Shown here piece by piece: positions 25,578 through 50,902 of a stretch of DNA of 64,000 nucleotides. The DNA is taken from positions 38,209,366-38,273,365 of the forward strand of contig NC_063061.1 of assembly GCF_018812025.1 (NCBI RefSeq), given 5' to 3'. The stretch's first letter is position 1, and each line of letters begins with the position of its first letter. Origin of the DNA: Megalobrama amblycephala (taxonomy: Eukaryota > Chordata > Actinopteri > Cypriniformes > Xenocyprididae). Position numbers and translations under genes: made by a program. The notes under the pieces are model-generated. The model was not told where the DNA came from. It saw only the letters and a list, made by a program, of their open reading frames with translations, and searched no databases.

Positions 25578-26564
25578 TAGGGCTGGGTATTGACAAAATT
25601 TTCATGATTTGATTCGATTACTATTCACATGCTTTCAATTCGATTACGATTATTTTGGATGTAGTATTTCAGTTACAGTAAATGGCAAATTTTCTTGAGG
25701 AAAAGAATCTCTCAACTAATGCTGTAAACTACACATGAGAGTCAGCTGGTACTACTATAATAAAACTGAAGGTTAAATTAACTTATTTATATACAAACAC
25801 TTAAATTACACTCAATTATGTTTTTATTATGAATAAAGTTTAGAATTACATAATCATATTTCTACTCCAATTCGTTTTTTTTAAAATATAAACATTAAAT
25901 TGAATAAATTGATTTATTCAAACATGCATTAAATATTGAAGAACATTAAAACTTATAATGAATATGTAATGGTGCATAGCTATATTTATCAGAATGTTGC
26001 TTTCTAGAGTTCACTTTTCTAGCTGACTAATGAGATTATGGTCACTGAATATGTTTTTCTGAGGTAAATGTGACGTTACGTGACATTAAAGCTGTTTTAT
26101 TGACGTCTTTCCGAGGTTGAAACACTGATTGAGCGATTACACGAGACATGATACGGATTTCAGTAAGATGTACTGTATATTTTGACATACCTTCAGATGT
26201 TCATGCATGTTTATTTCGCTGTAACTGGTATTAAAGCGGAGGAGAGGATGATCACATGCTTCTCTTTAACTGAGGCGCTAAAGCGATCCGTCACGCCACA
26301 TTAAACAGCGCCAAAACTGTATTTATTTTTTGAATCTCATAATAAGATGGACGTCATTTGAAATCTGAGACTTTTCTTCATATCAAAAGTAACAAAGCAC
26401 AAAGATTATTGCGATTTATTGGATGGGAGGCGCTACATATTCTGCTCATTCATCAACTGAAAACAGACTAGACTAATCGATTCTTGGGATTTAAGAATCA
26501 ATATCGGTTCGTAAAAATGAGAATCGATTAAAATCGAGAAATCGATATTTTTTACCCAGCCCTA
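25578..26564. mobile_element. hAT-like non-autonomous element
   Basis: Inverted ends tagggctgggtattgacaaa and tttacccagccct(a). The flanking 8-mers 25570-25577 and 26565-26572 agree at 6 of 8 (gtttacag / gtttactc), suggesting an aged 8-bp hAT duplication. 987 bp, no coding frame. Confidence 0.7.
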
Positions 26565-27009
26565 GTTTACTCGCATTTTGAAATCATTTTGTGCATTCGA
26601 CTGTTTAAGCGCAATAAGCAGCAAAAAACAACTCAATTTAGTACTGAGAGGCGGCTTTATGTGTGCGCACTTTGGGTGTGAACACAAAATCTGTGGGAAT
26701 GAGTACAATTATGCGCACTACGTGCAATCCCACACCAAAATTCAAGCTCTGTGACACCAACAATACTCATCCGGAGCAAATGAGATGAGTGAGTGAGGGG
26801 AGGCGGGTTTGTGTGTCAACTTGCTGTCGGAAAGATGAGAGAGAGTGAGAAATGTGGCTTGTATCGTGTATCTGTTCTGCCGAAAATTAGTATTGGAAGT
26901 GTTTCAGATGTTTCAGTATTGATATGTATCGGAAAATCCATATTTTTGACAAAACTATTGTACTTGCTTTATTATTTCAGATGACTTTTTAAAAGACTAC
27001 AATTGAAAA

Positions 27010-27053
<44 letters not shown>

Positions 27054-27116
27054 TTGGCTGTTGAATTTTATAATATATATATATATATATATATATTATA
27101 AAATTCAACAGCCAAA
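27010..27116 (+). repeat. (GT)n-(TA)n microsatellite next to a perfect 64-bp AT palindrome
   Basis: (GT)16 then TA repeats. 27053-27116 is a perfect palindrome: arms start tttggctgttgaattttata and meet in (TA)n. It can form a long hairpin or cruciform. Confidence 0.9.
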
Positions 27117-28709
27117 GTGGCTAGTAGCAGTGACTGCATTACATGCCACTGCTGAAATACACCCGCATTTGTCGGGTTGGCGAGTGTTAATGTCAAGCCC
27201 TGATGGCTCAAATTGTGAGAGCTCATACTTGAAGAGGAAAAACAGGTCCATTTTATTCAAAGGCCTAAAGTGAGCAAAAATATGCATTTTTGTGCATATG
27301 TTGATATTAATATGGACAAAAAGGTGCTTGTAATGTAAATAAATTATATCTTTATAACAGTATATTACAGACTACTTACATAAAATGCATATAAATATCA
27401 ATATTTGATGCTCATGATTTTTCTTAAAAATTATGGATATTCAAGTAAGCCTCAGTTGCTGCGGTACGATCTCTCCTCCATGCAAATGTTCATGACCTTT
27501 CACTGAAATCAATATCAGATTCTGTTGTAAATCCCTGAACAACAGACATGTGACGTTCTTCGGTTTGTCAGTAAACAGTGTTTAACGTAACCACACAGGA
27601 CAGCTTCACGGGTTTGGGTTTGATCTCAGATTGTCTTCCTGACATCACTGCGTATAAAAGTGGCTTCTGTGGGATCGGCTTGTGATTCTGTGATTATTTA
27701 CACCAATGTTCACTTTGTAGACTCAGCTTCAGACTGCATAAATATATATAAACAGACTACTTCCCAATGATTGTTAAAGTGTGCATCCATCTCGGACAAA
27801 TGATGAAAACATGTTTTGGGTCATATATGAATGGTCAGTTGTGAGATTTCAGGCTATTTTTGCTTCCATTACTTGACTTCTTTCAGACTAGTTGAAGTAA
27901 AACATCGTGTTTTCCAAGATCTTAAGTACTAGAAATATATGGATTGGATTTCAGTGAATCAGGATTAAATGCAGACAAGAAATGGCATGTTTTATTTATA
28001 GGAGACTGTGAAGTGAGGAAGATTTGATGATGATGATGTAATCACAGATCACATGAGGAAGCGTTTCAGGGTCATGTGCACAGATGAATGAAGCTCTTTT
28101 CATCTTTCTGTCTCTCTCTCTCTCATGAACTCTAGTGAATCTCTGAGCGTTGAGTGTTCGCTCCAGGCTGTGATGTGTTTACTGTAGCGTCTCACACAGA
28201 CCGCTGTTGCCCACACGTATAAATGAGATTATATGAGCGCTGTAGAAACGGCCCCGGGGCCCACTGGACCCTGAGACCTTCTGAGAGAGAGACGCACCTC
28301 TGAGATATTGTTCAATCCGTCTCTTTCTTGTTTTGTTGTTGTACTTTGATGTGTGTTATTTGCTGTTTTATTAGCAAGCAGTGATATTTAGAGAGAATAT
28401 ATTGTCGCTGTCGGGCACAAACCTTGTATCTCCATATTTCATTTTTTTTTCATAAATCATTACTATTGGTCACTCTTTACATCTGTCTTTGGGTTTTGCA
28501 CATTTTTAACCAATGAAAAGTATTAAAAAGAGCTTGTGATTAAACCTCGAAACTCCATTGGCTCATCAAACTGTCAGTCAAACCTCATAACTCCGCCCCT
28601 CCTCTAATCTGAATGAACGTCTATGCTTGTTTGCAATGCAATGATTAATAAAGAACTGGTTGTTTTAATACGTACAGTGTTATTAATTGTTATTTAATTC
28701 AGGATGAAT
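27117..28709. other. Non-coding upstream of rab27b; candidate conserved block at 28130-28330
   Basis: 28130-28330 appears unique and moderately GC-rich (gaaacggccccggggcccac). It could be regulatory or a non-coding exon. No open frame. Confidence 0.25.
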
Positions 28710-28795
28710 TAAATTGATCAAAGTGACAGTAAATACATTTGTATTTCAAATAAATTCTGTTCTTTTAAACTTTCTATTCATCAAAGAATCCTGTA
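28710..28795 (-). mobile_element. Fragment of the palindromic cyprinid repeat
   Basis: Contains gatcaaagtgacagtaaata and ctttctattcatcaaagaat, the inner part of the 34557-35491 family. Confidence 0.5.
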
Positions 28796-28804
28796 AATAT
28801 ATAT

Positions 28805-28872
28805 ATATTTTTTTATTGGTGCTCAATTATTAATGATGTCATTATTATTAATTAATTATGAATTAACATTAT

Positions 28873-28911
<39 letters not shown>

Positions 28912-28971
28912 GCGCTTAATGTTAATTAATAATTAATAATAATAACATCAGTAATGATTAAAACAGAAAAA

Positions 28972-29036
<65 letters not shown>

Positions 29037-29140
29037 ATATATATATATATATATAATGCACACATATGTAAAAAAAATTTATTGGTGCTCAATTATTAAT
29101 GATGTCAATATTATTAATTAATTATTAATAATTACAGTAT

Positions 29141-29211
<71 letters not shown>

Positions 29212-29215
29212 TTTT
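28805..29215 (+). repeat. Compound AT palindrome cluster with four (TA)n tracts
   Basis: 28829-28960 is an imperfect inverted repeat (aattaacattatgcgcatat opposite atatgcgcttaatgttaatt). 29070-29150 repeats the left arm directly (ttattggtgctcaattatta). (TA)n tracts lie near 28880-28906, 28975-29032, 29039-29054 and 29145-29208. It ends about 300 bp before the first coding exon of rab27b. Confidence 0.85.
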
Positions 29216-29530
29216 CCTCAGTTAAATATGTAATTGTTTAGTTAATTTAATACAGAGTTTAAAAGTTTGTCTCTTATTTCAAATCTCTGTTTTTCTTTTA
29301 GTTGTGTTGTTTTTCATTGATTTATTTTGGTTGGCTTAATATTTTCAGGGTGTTTGTTTGCATGTTTGTCATATTGATTTAATATGCTCACTGCTTTTGT
29401 TTGTTGTATTGATTTATTTTGTCTGGCTTAATTCTTCCATTAGTGTTTGTATGTTTGTTGTATTGATGTGTGTTTGTTTGCTCTAATATCCTCTCATGGC
29501 TTGTTTTGCAGGTTCAGCTCCAGCAGCACT

Positions 29531-42523
<12,993 letters not shown>

Positions 42524-42774
42524 AGAACCAGGAAGTGCCCTTCCTCTAGTGGACAGGTGCGGACGTGCCGCCCGTCTGGCCGATCTCAGAGCGACGGCAC
42601 TCGTCTGGATCTCGCACGTCCGTCCTGACCTACTGTATTACAGATATGTGTGGACATTTGTATTTTTCATTGGAGAGTTTGTGAGAGCTGTCGTACTGCC
42701 TCGTGATCTTTAACAAACCCTGCGAAATTCACCCCAGATTATAAACAATTGCAAATGCATCTCAAGTAGTCATA

Positions 42775-43494
42775 CACTACCAGTCAAAAGATTTGAATAA
42801 TTAGGATTTTTTAATGTGTCTGAAAGAGTCTCTTCTGCTCAACAATTCTGCATTTATTTGATCAAAAATACAGTAAAATTGTGAAATATTATTAGAATTT
42901 AAAACGGCTGTTTTCTATGTGAATATATAGTGAAGTGTAATTTATTCCTGTGATTTTCAGCATCATTACTCCAGTCTTCAGTGTCACATGATCCTTCAGA
43001 AATCATTCTGATATGCTGATTTGATGCTCAAGAAACATTTATGATTATTATCAATGTTGAAAACAGTCATATTTTTTGTAAAACCTGATGGATTTTAACT
43101 TTTCAGGATTCTTTGATGAATAGAAAATTCAAAACAACAGTATTTATTTAAAATAGAAATATTTTCTAACATTTAAATGTCTTACCACAAACTTCTGAAT
43201 GGTTTTGTATCATGGTTTCCATAAAAATATGATAATTGATAATAATCATAAATGTTTCTTGAGCAGCAAATCAACATAGAATGATTTCTGAAGGATCATG
43301 TGACACTGAAGACTGGAGTAATGATGCTGAAAATTCAGATTTGATCACTGGATATAAATTACACTTTACTATATATTCACATAGAAAACAGCTGTTTTAC
43401 ACTGTAAAAATATTTCACTATTTTTACAGCCTTGGTGAGCAGAAGAAACTCTTTCAAAAGCATTAAAAAAATCCTAATTATTCAAAACTTTTAT
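42775..43494. mobile_element. Palindromic element of the 34557 family
   Basis: Left end cactaccagtcaaaagattt; right arm aaaaatcctaattattcaaa. The last ~10 bp are diverged. Inverted arms include tgatgctgaaaattcagatt. Probably inside or just beyond the rab27b 3' UTR. Confidence 0.75.
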
Positions 43495-44426
43495 TTCGAT
43501 ACTGTTGTGGTGAAAGGTACAATTTTATGGACTATAATTTCTATTGGACATTCAAATCTAAATGAATGAACATACTAAAAAAGAAAGTCTGGTAAAACTT
43601 AATTGGACATTCATATATCTGTCATTTTAACAGTGATCATGCCTGTAGAACGGTCTAGAAACAGTTTGTGCCAAACACTATTCCACTGCCTGAGTCCGTC
43701 TTTGGTGAATGGAAACCTGTGCATGTCTATACAGGCCAAAGACTGCAGACTGGAGATGCTTCAGGCCTTTATTCCGTCACGTTTGTTTCTTGAGTATGAT
43801 GCTTGCGTGTCAGTGAGTGTCGGTGCATGCGGCCAACAGTAGGTTCACTCGCGGCTTTAGATGTAGGGCTGACGTCTAACACAATCATACTTGGGATTTT
43901 ATCATGAATCGTGTTATTAAACGATGCAGATGAATCTCTGATCACGTACACACCTCTTGGACTGAATTTTTAGATTGTGTTCACATAAAAGGTCATGAAC
44001 AGTAGAAAGTACAGATTGATGCATAAATTGCAAATAAATAGTTGAATAATTATGGTGTGTTTATATATGTTTGTGAGGCGCTCCAACACACGCTTCTGTA
44101 TGGAAGATTGTTTTCACCACAGAATAAAAAAGGTGATTGTGACTTTTATCTCACAATTTATTTCTCACAATTGCGAGTTTATATCTCCAGGGTTATTATC
44201 GTCAACTAAAACTATTAAAAAACATTTCTGTTAATTGAAATAAAGTACAATGTATATATTAGTTGAAAAATGTTGCAATGGCAATAATCTGTTTAAGCTG
44301 AAGCACTAAAATTATTAAATGGAAAAAAATGAAATTAAAAGAAATTAAATCTAAATAGGATTAATAATAATTACAAAAGCACATAATAAAATGACAAAAA
44401 TATTAAAGTTAAATTAACATAAATTA

Positions 44427-44527
44427 AGTGAATGATTCAATGACTCACTTGTTTCATTTTTGGATGATTCAGTGTTTTTGAACAAATCTCTTGAATGAAT
44501 GATTCAATGACTCACTCATAAAGACTC
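44427..44527 (+). repeat. Two partial 77-bp units away from the main array
   Basis: gtgaatgattcaatgactca, tgattcagtgtttttgaaca and a second tgaatgattcaatgactcac, without the element's ends. Embedded in A-rich repeat DNA. Confidence 0.7.
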
Positions 44528-45165
44528 ATAAAATAATAAAAACTTTAATAAAATTAATAATTAAAATAATAAAAATACTCAAATTCGGACTTTATAACTC
44601 ACAACTGGGAGTTTATTTCACACATTTGTGTGAAATAATGTCAGCATTGCAAGTTATATACTTACAATTGCGAGAAACAATTTGCGAGATGAATTGTGAG
44701 ATAAAATTACCTTATTTTGTATTACGTGACAAAAACGAGCTTCCATACCTCTGACTTCTGAACATTTGAAAGAAATTAAATGACAGGTGACACATTTTTA
44801 ATGCATCTGTGATTAATACAGATCCTGAAAACACATCCAGATCATATTTCAGACTTCATTCAAAAGCATTAGGATGTTTTAAACTGTGACGTTATTTTCA
44901 GACATTTCAACCAAACTCATTACTGTAATGCTCGACTTTTTACTATATCTCATCATTCTTAATGTTGCTCATTACACATTACAGTGTTTAATTTTTAATT
45001 ACAGTAAATCAGCAAAAAGGCAGTTCAACATATGATAAACAATTAAATGTATCTTTATTTTTAACATTGCAGTAATGAGAATTTAGAGGTTTTTTGGGTT
45101 TTTTTTAACAATTGGAAATTGTTGAAAAGCAAAGAAATCTTGGTCATAATAGGCGTCATTTTTGT

Positions 45166-46048
45166 ACGGAAGAGGATTAGGGCCAAACAATAATAAAAAA
45201 ATAAAACCATCTCGAGATTAAAGTTGTTAAATTTCGAGAAAAAAGTGGAGATAAAATGTTGAGAATAAACTTGTTAAATTACGAGAAAAAACTCGTTAAA
45301 TTTCAAGAAAAAGGTCGAGATAAAATGTTGAGAATAAACTTGTTAAATTACAAGAAAAAAGTTGTTAAATTACGAGAACAAATTTGTTAAATTATGAGAA
45401 AAATGTAGAGAAAAAATGTTGAGAATAAAGTCATTAAATTAACGAATTTATTCTCGTAATTTAACGAATTTGTTCTTGTAATTTAATGACTTTATTCTCA
45501 ACATTTTATCTCGACTTTTTTCTCTAAATTTAACGAATTTGTTCTCGTAATTTAACGACTTTTTTCTCTTAATTTAACAAATTTATTTTCGTAATTTAAC
45601 GAATTTATTCTCAACATTTTATCTCGACTTTTTTCTCATAATTTAATGAATTTGTTCTCGTAATTTAACGACTTTTTTCTCTTAATTTAATGACTTTATT
45701 CTCAACATTTTATCTCGACTTTTGACTTGAAATTTCGAGAAAAAAGTCGAGATAAAATGTTGAGAATAAAGTCATTAAATTAACAAATTTATTCTCGTAA
45801 TTTAATGACTTTTTTCTCTTAATTTAATAACTTTATTCTCAACATTTTATCTCCACTTTTTTCTTGAAATTTAACTTTTTTCTTGTAATTTAATGACTTT
45901 ATTCTCAACATTTTATCTCGACCTTTTTCTCGTAATTTAACGAGTTTATTCTCAACATTTTATTTCGACTTTTTTCTCGAAATTTAACAACTTTAATCCC
46001 GAGATGGTTTTATTTTTTTATTATTGCTTGGCCCTAATCCTCTTCCGT
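45166..46048. mobile_element. Giant palindromic hAT-like element with 8-bp target duplication
   Basis: Ends acggaagaggattagggcca and tggccctaatcctcttccgt; the 8-mer atttttgt lies at 45158-45165 and 46049-46056. Arms are built of repeated modules such as gagataaaatgttgagaata and ttaaattacgagaaaaaagt, inverted in the right half. No coding frame. Confidence 0.88.
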
Positions 46049-46617
46049 ATTTTTGTTTAAAATACAAAATGTTTTATTTTGTCTTATGAATTTGGCATGA
46101 AATACTACTTGGATGTTTCTTGTACAGCCAGATTAATGCAAATGTCCTTCTGTTATGTTTTTTATTTGGTGAATATCATGAAATCATGTCCAGGTCATAT
46201 TTGACACTAAATTCAAAACCATTAATATGTTTTGCACTGTGATATTCTTTTAATGACAATTAAACACATTTTAATAACTCTTATTACTGTATGTAAATGT
46301 TTTAACTTTTGATTTTTTTTCCTGATCTCATTATGTTTCTCATGACTGTGATACAGTGATGTTTTGAATTAAAATCAGCAAAATGGCAGCATAACAATTA
46401 CTTATTTTTTATTATTATTATTGTGAAATTGGTCCTAAAATATGCTTAATTCTCTTATGTTTTTTTAATAATATAATTTCAGGGTGAAATATGACCTGGG
46501 TGTGTTTTTGACATAGGTGAGATTCATATGGTTATTATTATTGTTTAATGAGGTCTGTATTAGTGCTCGAAATGATTGATACGGTTTCTAGAGTTTATTT
46601 GTTTGATGTTTGATTAG

Positions 46618-46808
46618 TAAAGGCCGTTCACACCAAGAACGGTAACTATATTGGCGTTCACACCAGCAGAGGATGTCGTTCTGTTTATTCTAAGCGTACC
46701 GCCACAAAGTTTCTCTGTGCCGCCATTGTTATAGTTGTGGACTCTACTGTTATTTTATATTTAGATGACTTGTTATAATTATCGTCCTTTGTGTGAACGG
46801 GCTTTTAA
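46618..46808. mobile_element. Short MITE, 'aggccgttcacaccaagaac' family
   Basis: Ends taaaggccgttcacaccaag and the inverse with tgtgtgaacgggctttta; about 190 bp. A common cyprinid MITE. Confidence 0.75.
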
Positions 46809-46888
46809 CACAGTTTTATTTTTGTCCTCCGGTGCCAAATCATCCCGTGCCATAATCACCTCTGTTCCTCATGATTCATGACGCTCGC

Positions 46889-46921
<33 letters not shown>

Positions 46922-47587
46922 AACGACTGATCGCACATGCCTTTAAATGTGACAATCTCTGGACCAACGTTTCAGTTTGAAGAACATTCAGATTTGCTTT
47001 TGTGTTTCTACTGAACTTCTGCTTGGCCTTGAACAGAGCCGCGTCTCTTGAGCTTCTCGTGTGTTTTACTGGTTTAGTACCTCATGTGGTTAAAGGAATG
47101 GCTTTATGACAAGTGATGTTGTTCTTAAAAGTTTACATTGAAGGATTTTCTCTCCTTGTGCCTGTAAAGATCTACTGACCAATGACACGCTGCCCGAGTC
47201 TTTAATAGGGTCCTGAACTCCTCTAAGCTATTTTACCGCATTAAAAGTATATTTGGCAAAATAAAGCAGAAAATAACACAAAGAACTTTACTGTAACTGT
47301 AACGCAGGTTTAAAAAAAAATCAACTCTTCAGTTTTCTTTGAGAGCGTTTATTTTTTGTTATGCGTGTGACATGTTACTAAAGAATAAAGATGGAAAATG
47401 CTCTTGAGTTTTTGTTGTTTTGGTTCTGTGTGAATGTGAATGATGAATGTGTGCGAACTTGAATTTGTAACTTCTCAGTGTGTAATTTACTAAAATAGTA
47501 AAAAGTCAACATTTGAAATTATAGGGACACCTCGGTTTCAAAGTTTTGGAAGCATGAATGTTTTTCAAGGTAACAGTTTTCTTAAAT

Positions 47588-49946
47588 TGTTTAACTCTTT
47601 CCCTGCCATTGATGGAATTTTCCGTCTTTCTGTGTTTTCACTGTTATACGGTAGGTGGCGCTATTACACATCTTCAGCGAATCTCCGGATCAAAACATAG
47701 GCAAAAAAGCAGAAACAAGCGATAAAAGCATTTCTTATGTTTGTGGTCTTTGGTGAGGAAAGAGTTAAATATGCAAATGAGGGCTTAGCTAATTAAATAC
47801 GCACTAATTTGCATACGTTTCCAGAACAGAAATCTGAACATTGGATAAAGGCAGGATCAAAATTCTTGTTTCATTAAAGAGCCGTTTAAACGACACAGTT
47901 TTCAAGTAAAAATGGAAAACATGCATTTTGGCATTTACAGAATATCGTTTTGGGGGCCTGAAAACACAAACTTTTGTGAAAACGATGACATCAAGCACAC
48001 GTATAATGTGTTCAGTCTATAAGGGTGTAGTTTTTCTTTACAAAGTGACATCGCCATCTTCTGGTCGGGCAGCAGAATACAGGGATTTTAATAGTTTTCG
48101 CGGATCTGCACGAATGGAGATTGATTGTCCAGCGTAAGCTGTCGTCTGTGCGGAAAAAACGCAACGGAAAAACTTTTCAGTTTTTAGCACGTCATTGTGT
48201 AAATGCACCCTTAGTCTTGCCTTAACTCTTTCCCTGCCATTGGAATTTTCCAGCAATCCATGTTTTCACTGTTATACGGTAGGGGGCGCTATTACGCATC
48301 TTCTGAAAGAGTACAGAATCTCCAGATCAAAACACAGATGAAGCAGCAGAAACGAGCAATAAAAGCATTCATTATTGAATGAAATGAACCCATGAAGAGG
48401 AAACGACTGAAGCTTTGAGGTGTTGATGGACTCGATCTACTCCAGCTGCGTTTCGATCATCTTTCTGAATCCCATCTGGAAAAAAGTCTTTAAAAAACAC
48501 TATTTTCTCAGCTGTTTTTTATAAATGAAACTTACCCAAAAAAGCAACGTTCATCAACAAAATCTTCTGGTAGCCATAAAAGTTTTGTGAAAATGGTGTT
48601 GGCAAGTTAAAAAAAAAAAAAAAAAAAAAACGAGTTAAATATGCAAATGAGGCCTTAGCTAATTAAATACACACTAATTTGCATACATTTCCTACGGAAG
48701 AGGATTAGGACCAAGCAATAATAAAACAATAAAACCATCTCGAGATTAAAGTTGTTAAATTTCGAGAAAAAAGTTGAGATAAAATGTTGAAAATAAACAT
48801 TAAATTATGAGAATAAAGTCATTAAATTACGAGAAAAAAGTTGTTAAATTTCGAGAAAAAAGTCGAGATAAAATGTTGAAAATAAACTCATTAAATTACG
48901 AGAAAAAAGTCGTTAAATTACGAGAACAAATTCGTTAAATTATGAGAAAAATGTCGTTAAATTTCGAGAAAAAAGTTGAGATAAAATGTTGAGAATAAAG
49001 TCATTAAATTATGAGAAAAAAGTCGTTAAATTACGAGAACAAATTTGAGATAAAATGTTGGCTGTTCATTTACACGGCGACAGCATTTTGGGGGCCTAAA
49101 AACGCAAACTTTTGAAAACGGGATTCAAAGTCAGAGTTTTTGAAAACAACACCGTTATCTCCGTGTAAACTACAAAAACGTGAATTTGTGAAAATGGCGA
49201 CATGATGCACATGCCTATTACATATTCAGTCTATAGGCATGTCGTTTTTGTTTACAAAGTGACATCGCCATCTACTGGCCTGGCAGAATACAGCGTTTTG
49301 ACAACGTTGTCTATATGCGAAAAACACAAATGGAAAAACTTTTCAGTTTTCAGTACATCAGTGTACCCTTAGTCGACATTGGTTTTGCCTTTAGTATCTC
49401 GCCTTAACTCTTTCCCTGCCATTGATGGAATTTTCCGGCAATCCATGTTTTCACTGTTATACTGTAGGTGGCGCTGTTATGCATCTTCTGAAAGAGTACA
49501 GAATCTCCAGATCAAAACACAGACGAAGCTGCAGAAACAAGCTATAGAATCTCAATTATTAACATGATCATCAAACATTAAACAGCACATAAAACAAAAC
49601 TGCCTGACGTTACTGAATGAAATGATGAACCCGTGAAGAGGAAACGACTGAAGCTTTGAGGTGTTGATGGACTCCATCTGTGTTTTGATCATTGCTCTGA
49701 ATCACATCCGGACGAAGTCTTTAATAAAAACACAATTTTCTCAGCTTTTCAAAAAATATTTTTAATGAAACTTACCCACATATAAGTGTTGCTAAAACAG
49801 AGAACACAGGAAGCCAGAATAAAATGTATTTTTCTTTGTTTTTTGGTTTTCTTTTGACATATCACATGTTCAAATATTCAACAAAATCTGGTGGCCATGA
49901 AAGTTTTGTGAAAATGATCTAAAATTCTGGCTGGGAAAGAGTTAAG
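47588..49946 (+). mobile_element. Tandemly duplicated composite of two MITE families (A-B-C, A-B-C, A)
   Basis: A blocks (ttaactctttccctgccatt ... gggaaagagttaa) at 47588-47768, 48221-48637 and 49404-49946. B blocks (tatgcaaatgaggccttagc ... ctaatttgcatac) at 47769-47820 and 48638-48692. C blocks (ttttgggggcctgaaaacac, tgacatcgccatcttctgg) at about 47900-48210 and 49060-49395. The order shows one tandem duplication event. The third A keeps both inverted ends. Confidence 0.75.
48694..49057 (+). mobile_element. Truncated copy of the 45166-46048 element
   Basis: Starts acggaagaggattaggacca and continues with the same modules, but stops at gataaaatgttg without the inverted right half. It separates B from C in the second repeat of the 47588-49946 block. 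Confidence 0.8.
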
Positions 49947-50024
49947 TAGGTCTTTATTTTGATTTGACTACTCTCTGTCTGCCTTTTGTGGCATTAACAG
50001 TCAAAGTTAAACAATGAACAAAGC

Positions 50025-50784
50025 ACCAGTCATGTTTTAGCATATTTTATTACCATTTTGTCCTACATATGAAACACCCTGCTGCTGTATTTTAAGTGGC
50101 ACTAAATGGAGCGCGTGAAGAATCCAGACAGACACACACATGATCCCTTTCAACATGTTATATATCATCATTAACACTTAAACACGATTCCCTCGACAGG
50201 TTCAGAACCGTCAGCAGAATTCACATGCATGCAAGTTCACTTAAAGTCCCAAAATAAACCTAAACAGGATGCCATGAATAACTACACACTTCATTATGAA
50301 TATTCATTTCTACCTAGTTTATACTAATATATGCATAATGTAAACAGATGATTGAATTCATTTAGAAAAAAGAACGGACAGCTTGATAGAGAACATTAAC
50401 CAGTGAACATGTAGAATAGACCGATAGCTTACTGTAAACGACACAAACGGTGACGTCCTTTCATGGAAAGCAGATTTTCCTGTAAGAACTGTCTAGAAAT
50501 CTCTGTCTGCACCAGCACTAGATATAATTATATTCCTAAGAGTGTCAGTCCACAGGAAACAACTTTTCCACACCATCATTGACTTCCTGTTCTTGAGTTC
50601 AGTTCATAGGGAGTTTCTGTGGATCCGGTCTCTCTGGTTTGTGTGCGTCTCATCTCAGTTCAGCGGATGAAACAGTTTGTATTAACGGAGACGGACGGCA
50701 GGATGCGGTTTACGTTCAGATCCAGGTTTGGTTTTGGCAGTTTTTGATATAGTTCTGGGTTTGGCCGGTGTTTGTTGGGTCAGT
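50025..50784 (-). other. 3' UTR of the cingulin-like gene with poly(A) signal
   Basis: About 760 nt of non-repetitive sequence follow the stop codon on the - strand. AATAAA on the - strand (TTTATT at 50046-50051) lies near the edge of the unique sequence; below it the sequence soon becomes a repeat (ends at 49946). This fits a UTR ending near 50025, by inference. Confidence 0.5.
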
Positions 50785-50902
50785 TCAGACCTGTGAGATC
50801 TGCTTCTGTGTGGGTTTGGACTCGGCCTGTTCCTCTTCCTCATCTTCATCTTCGCTGAAGTTCAGTTTCAGGTTTTCTAGAACTTGTCTCGACTCTTTCC
50901 TC
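50785..50902 (-). CDS. cingulin-like last coding exon
   Basis: 118 nt after acceptor tgtcctgcag: RKESRQVLENLKLNFSEDED, an acidic run, then a short tail ending KQISQV and TGA (50785-50787 on + is TCA). The tail differs from the CGN and CGNL1 ends I recall. The preceding intron is about 1.1 kb and mostly A/T. Confidence 0.88.

Larger units (their letters stand above)
24230..26790 (+). mobile_element. Dispersed repeat interrupted by two later insertions
   Basis: Parts 24230-24845, 25531-25569 and 26565-26790 read as one older repeat (tcactttaagacttgatgca at its start). A related copy lies near 7640-7870 (tcactttaagacatgatgca; ggcgactttattatgtgtgt). The open frames inside are chance. Confidence 0.5.
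42524..47389 (+). other. rab27b 3' flank with candidate poly(A) signals
   Basis: After the TAA at 42521-42523 about 250 nt look unique; then a palindromic repeat begins at 42775. AATAAA hexamers occur near 44033 and at 47384-47389. The latter follows about 550 nt of fairly unique sequence and is a plausible distal signal for a long 3' UTR, which would match the long UTR known for mammalian RAB27B. Which signal is used cannot be told from sequence. Confidence 0.3.

Noticed and set aside
43281..43466. Small frame beginning MISEGSCDTEDWSNDAENS
   Set aside because: The same peptide appears in other copies of the palindromic repeat; it is transposon arm sequence, not a gene.
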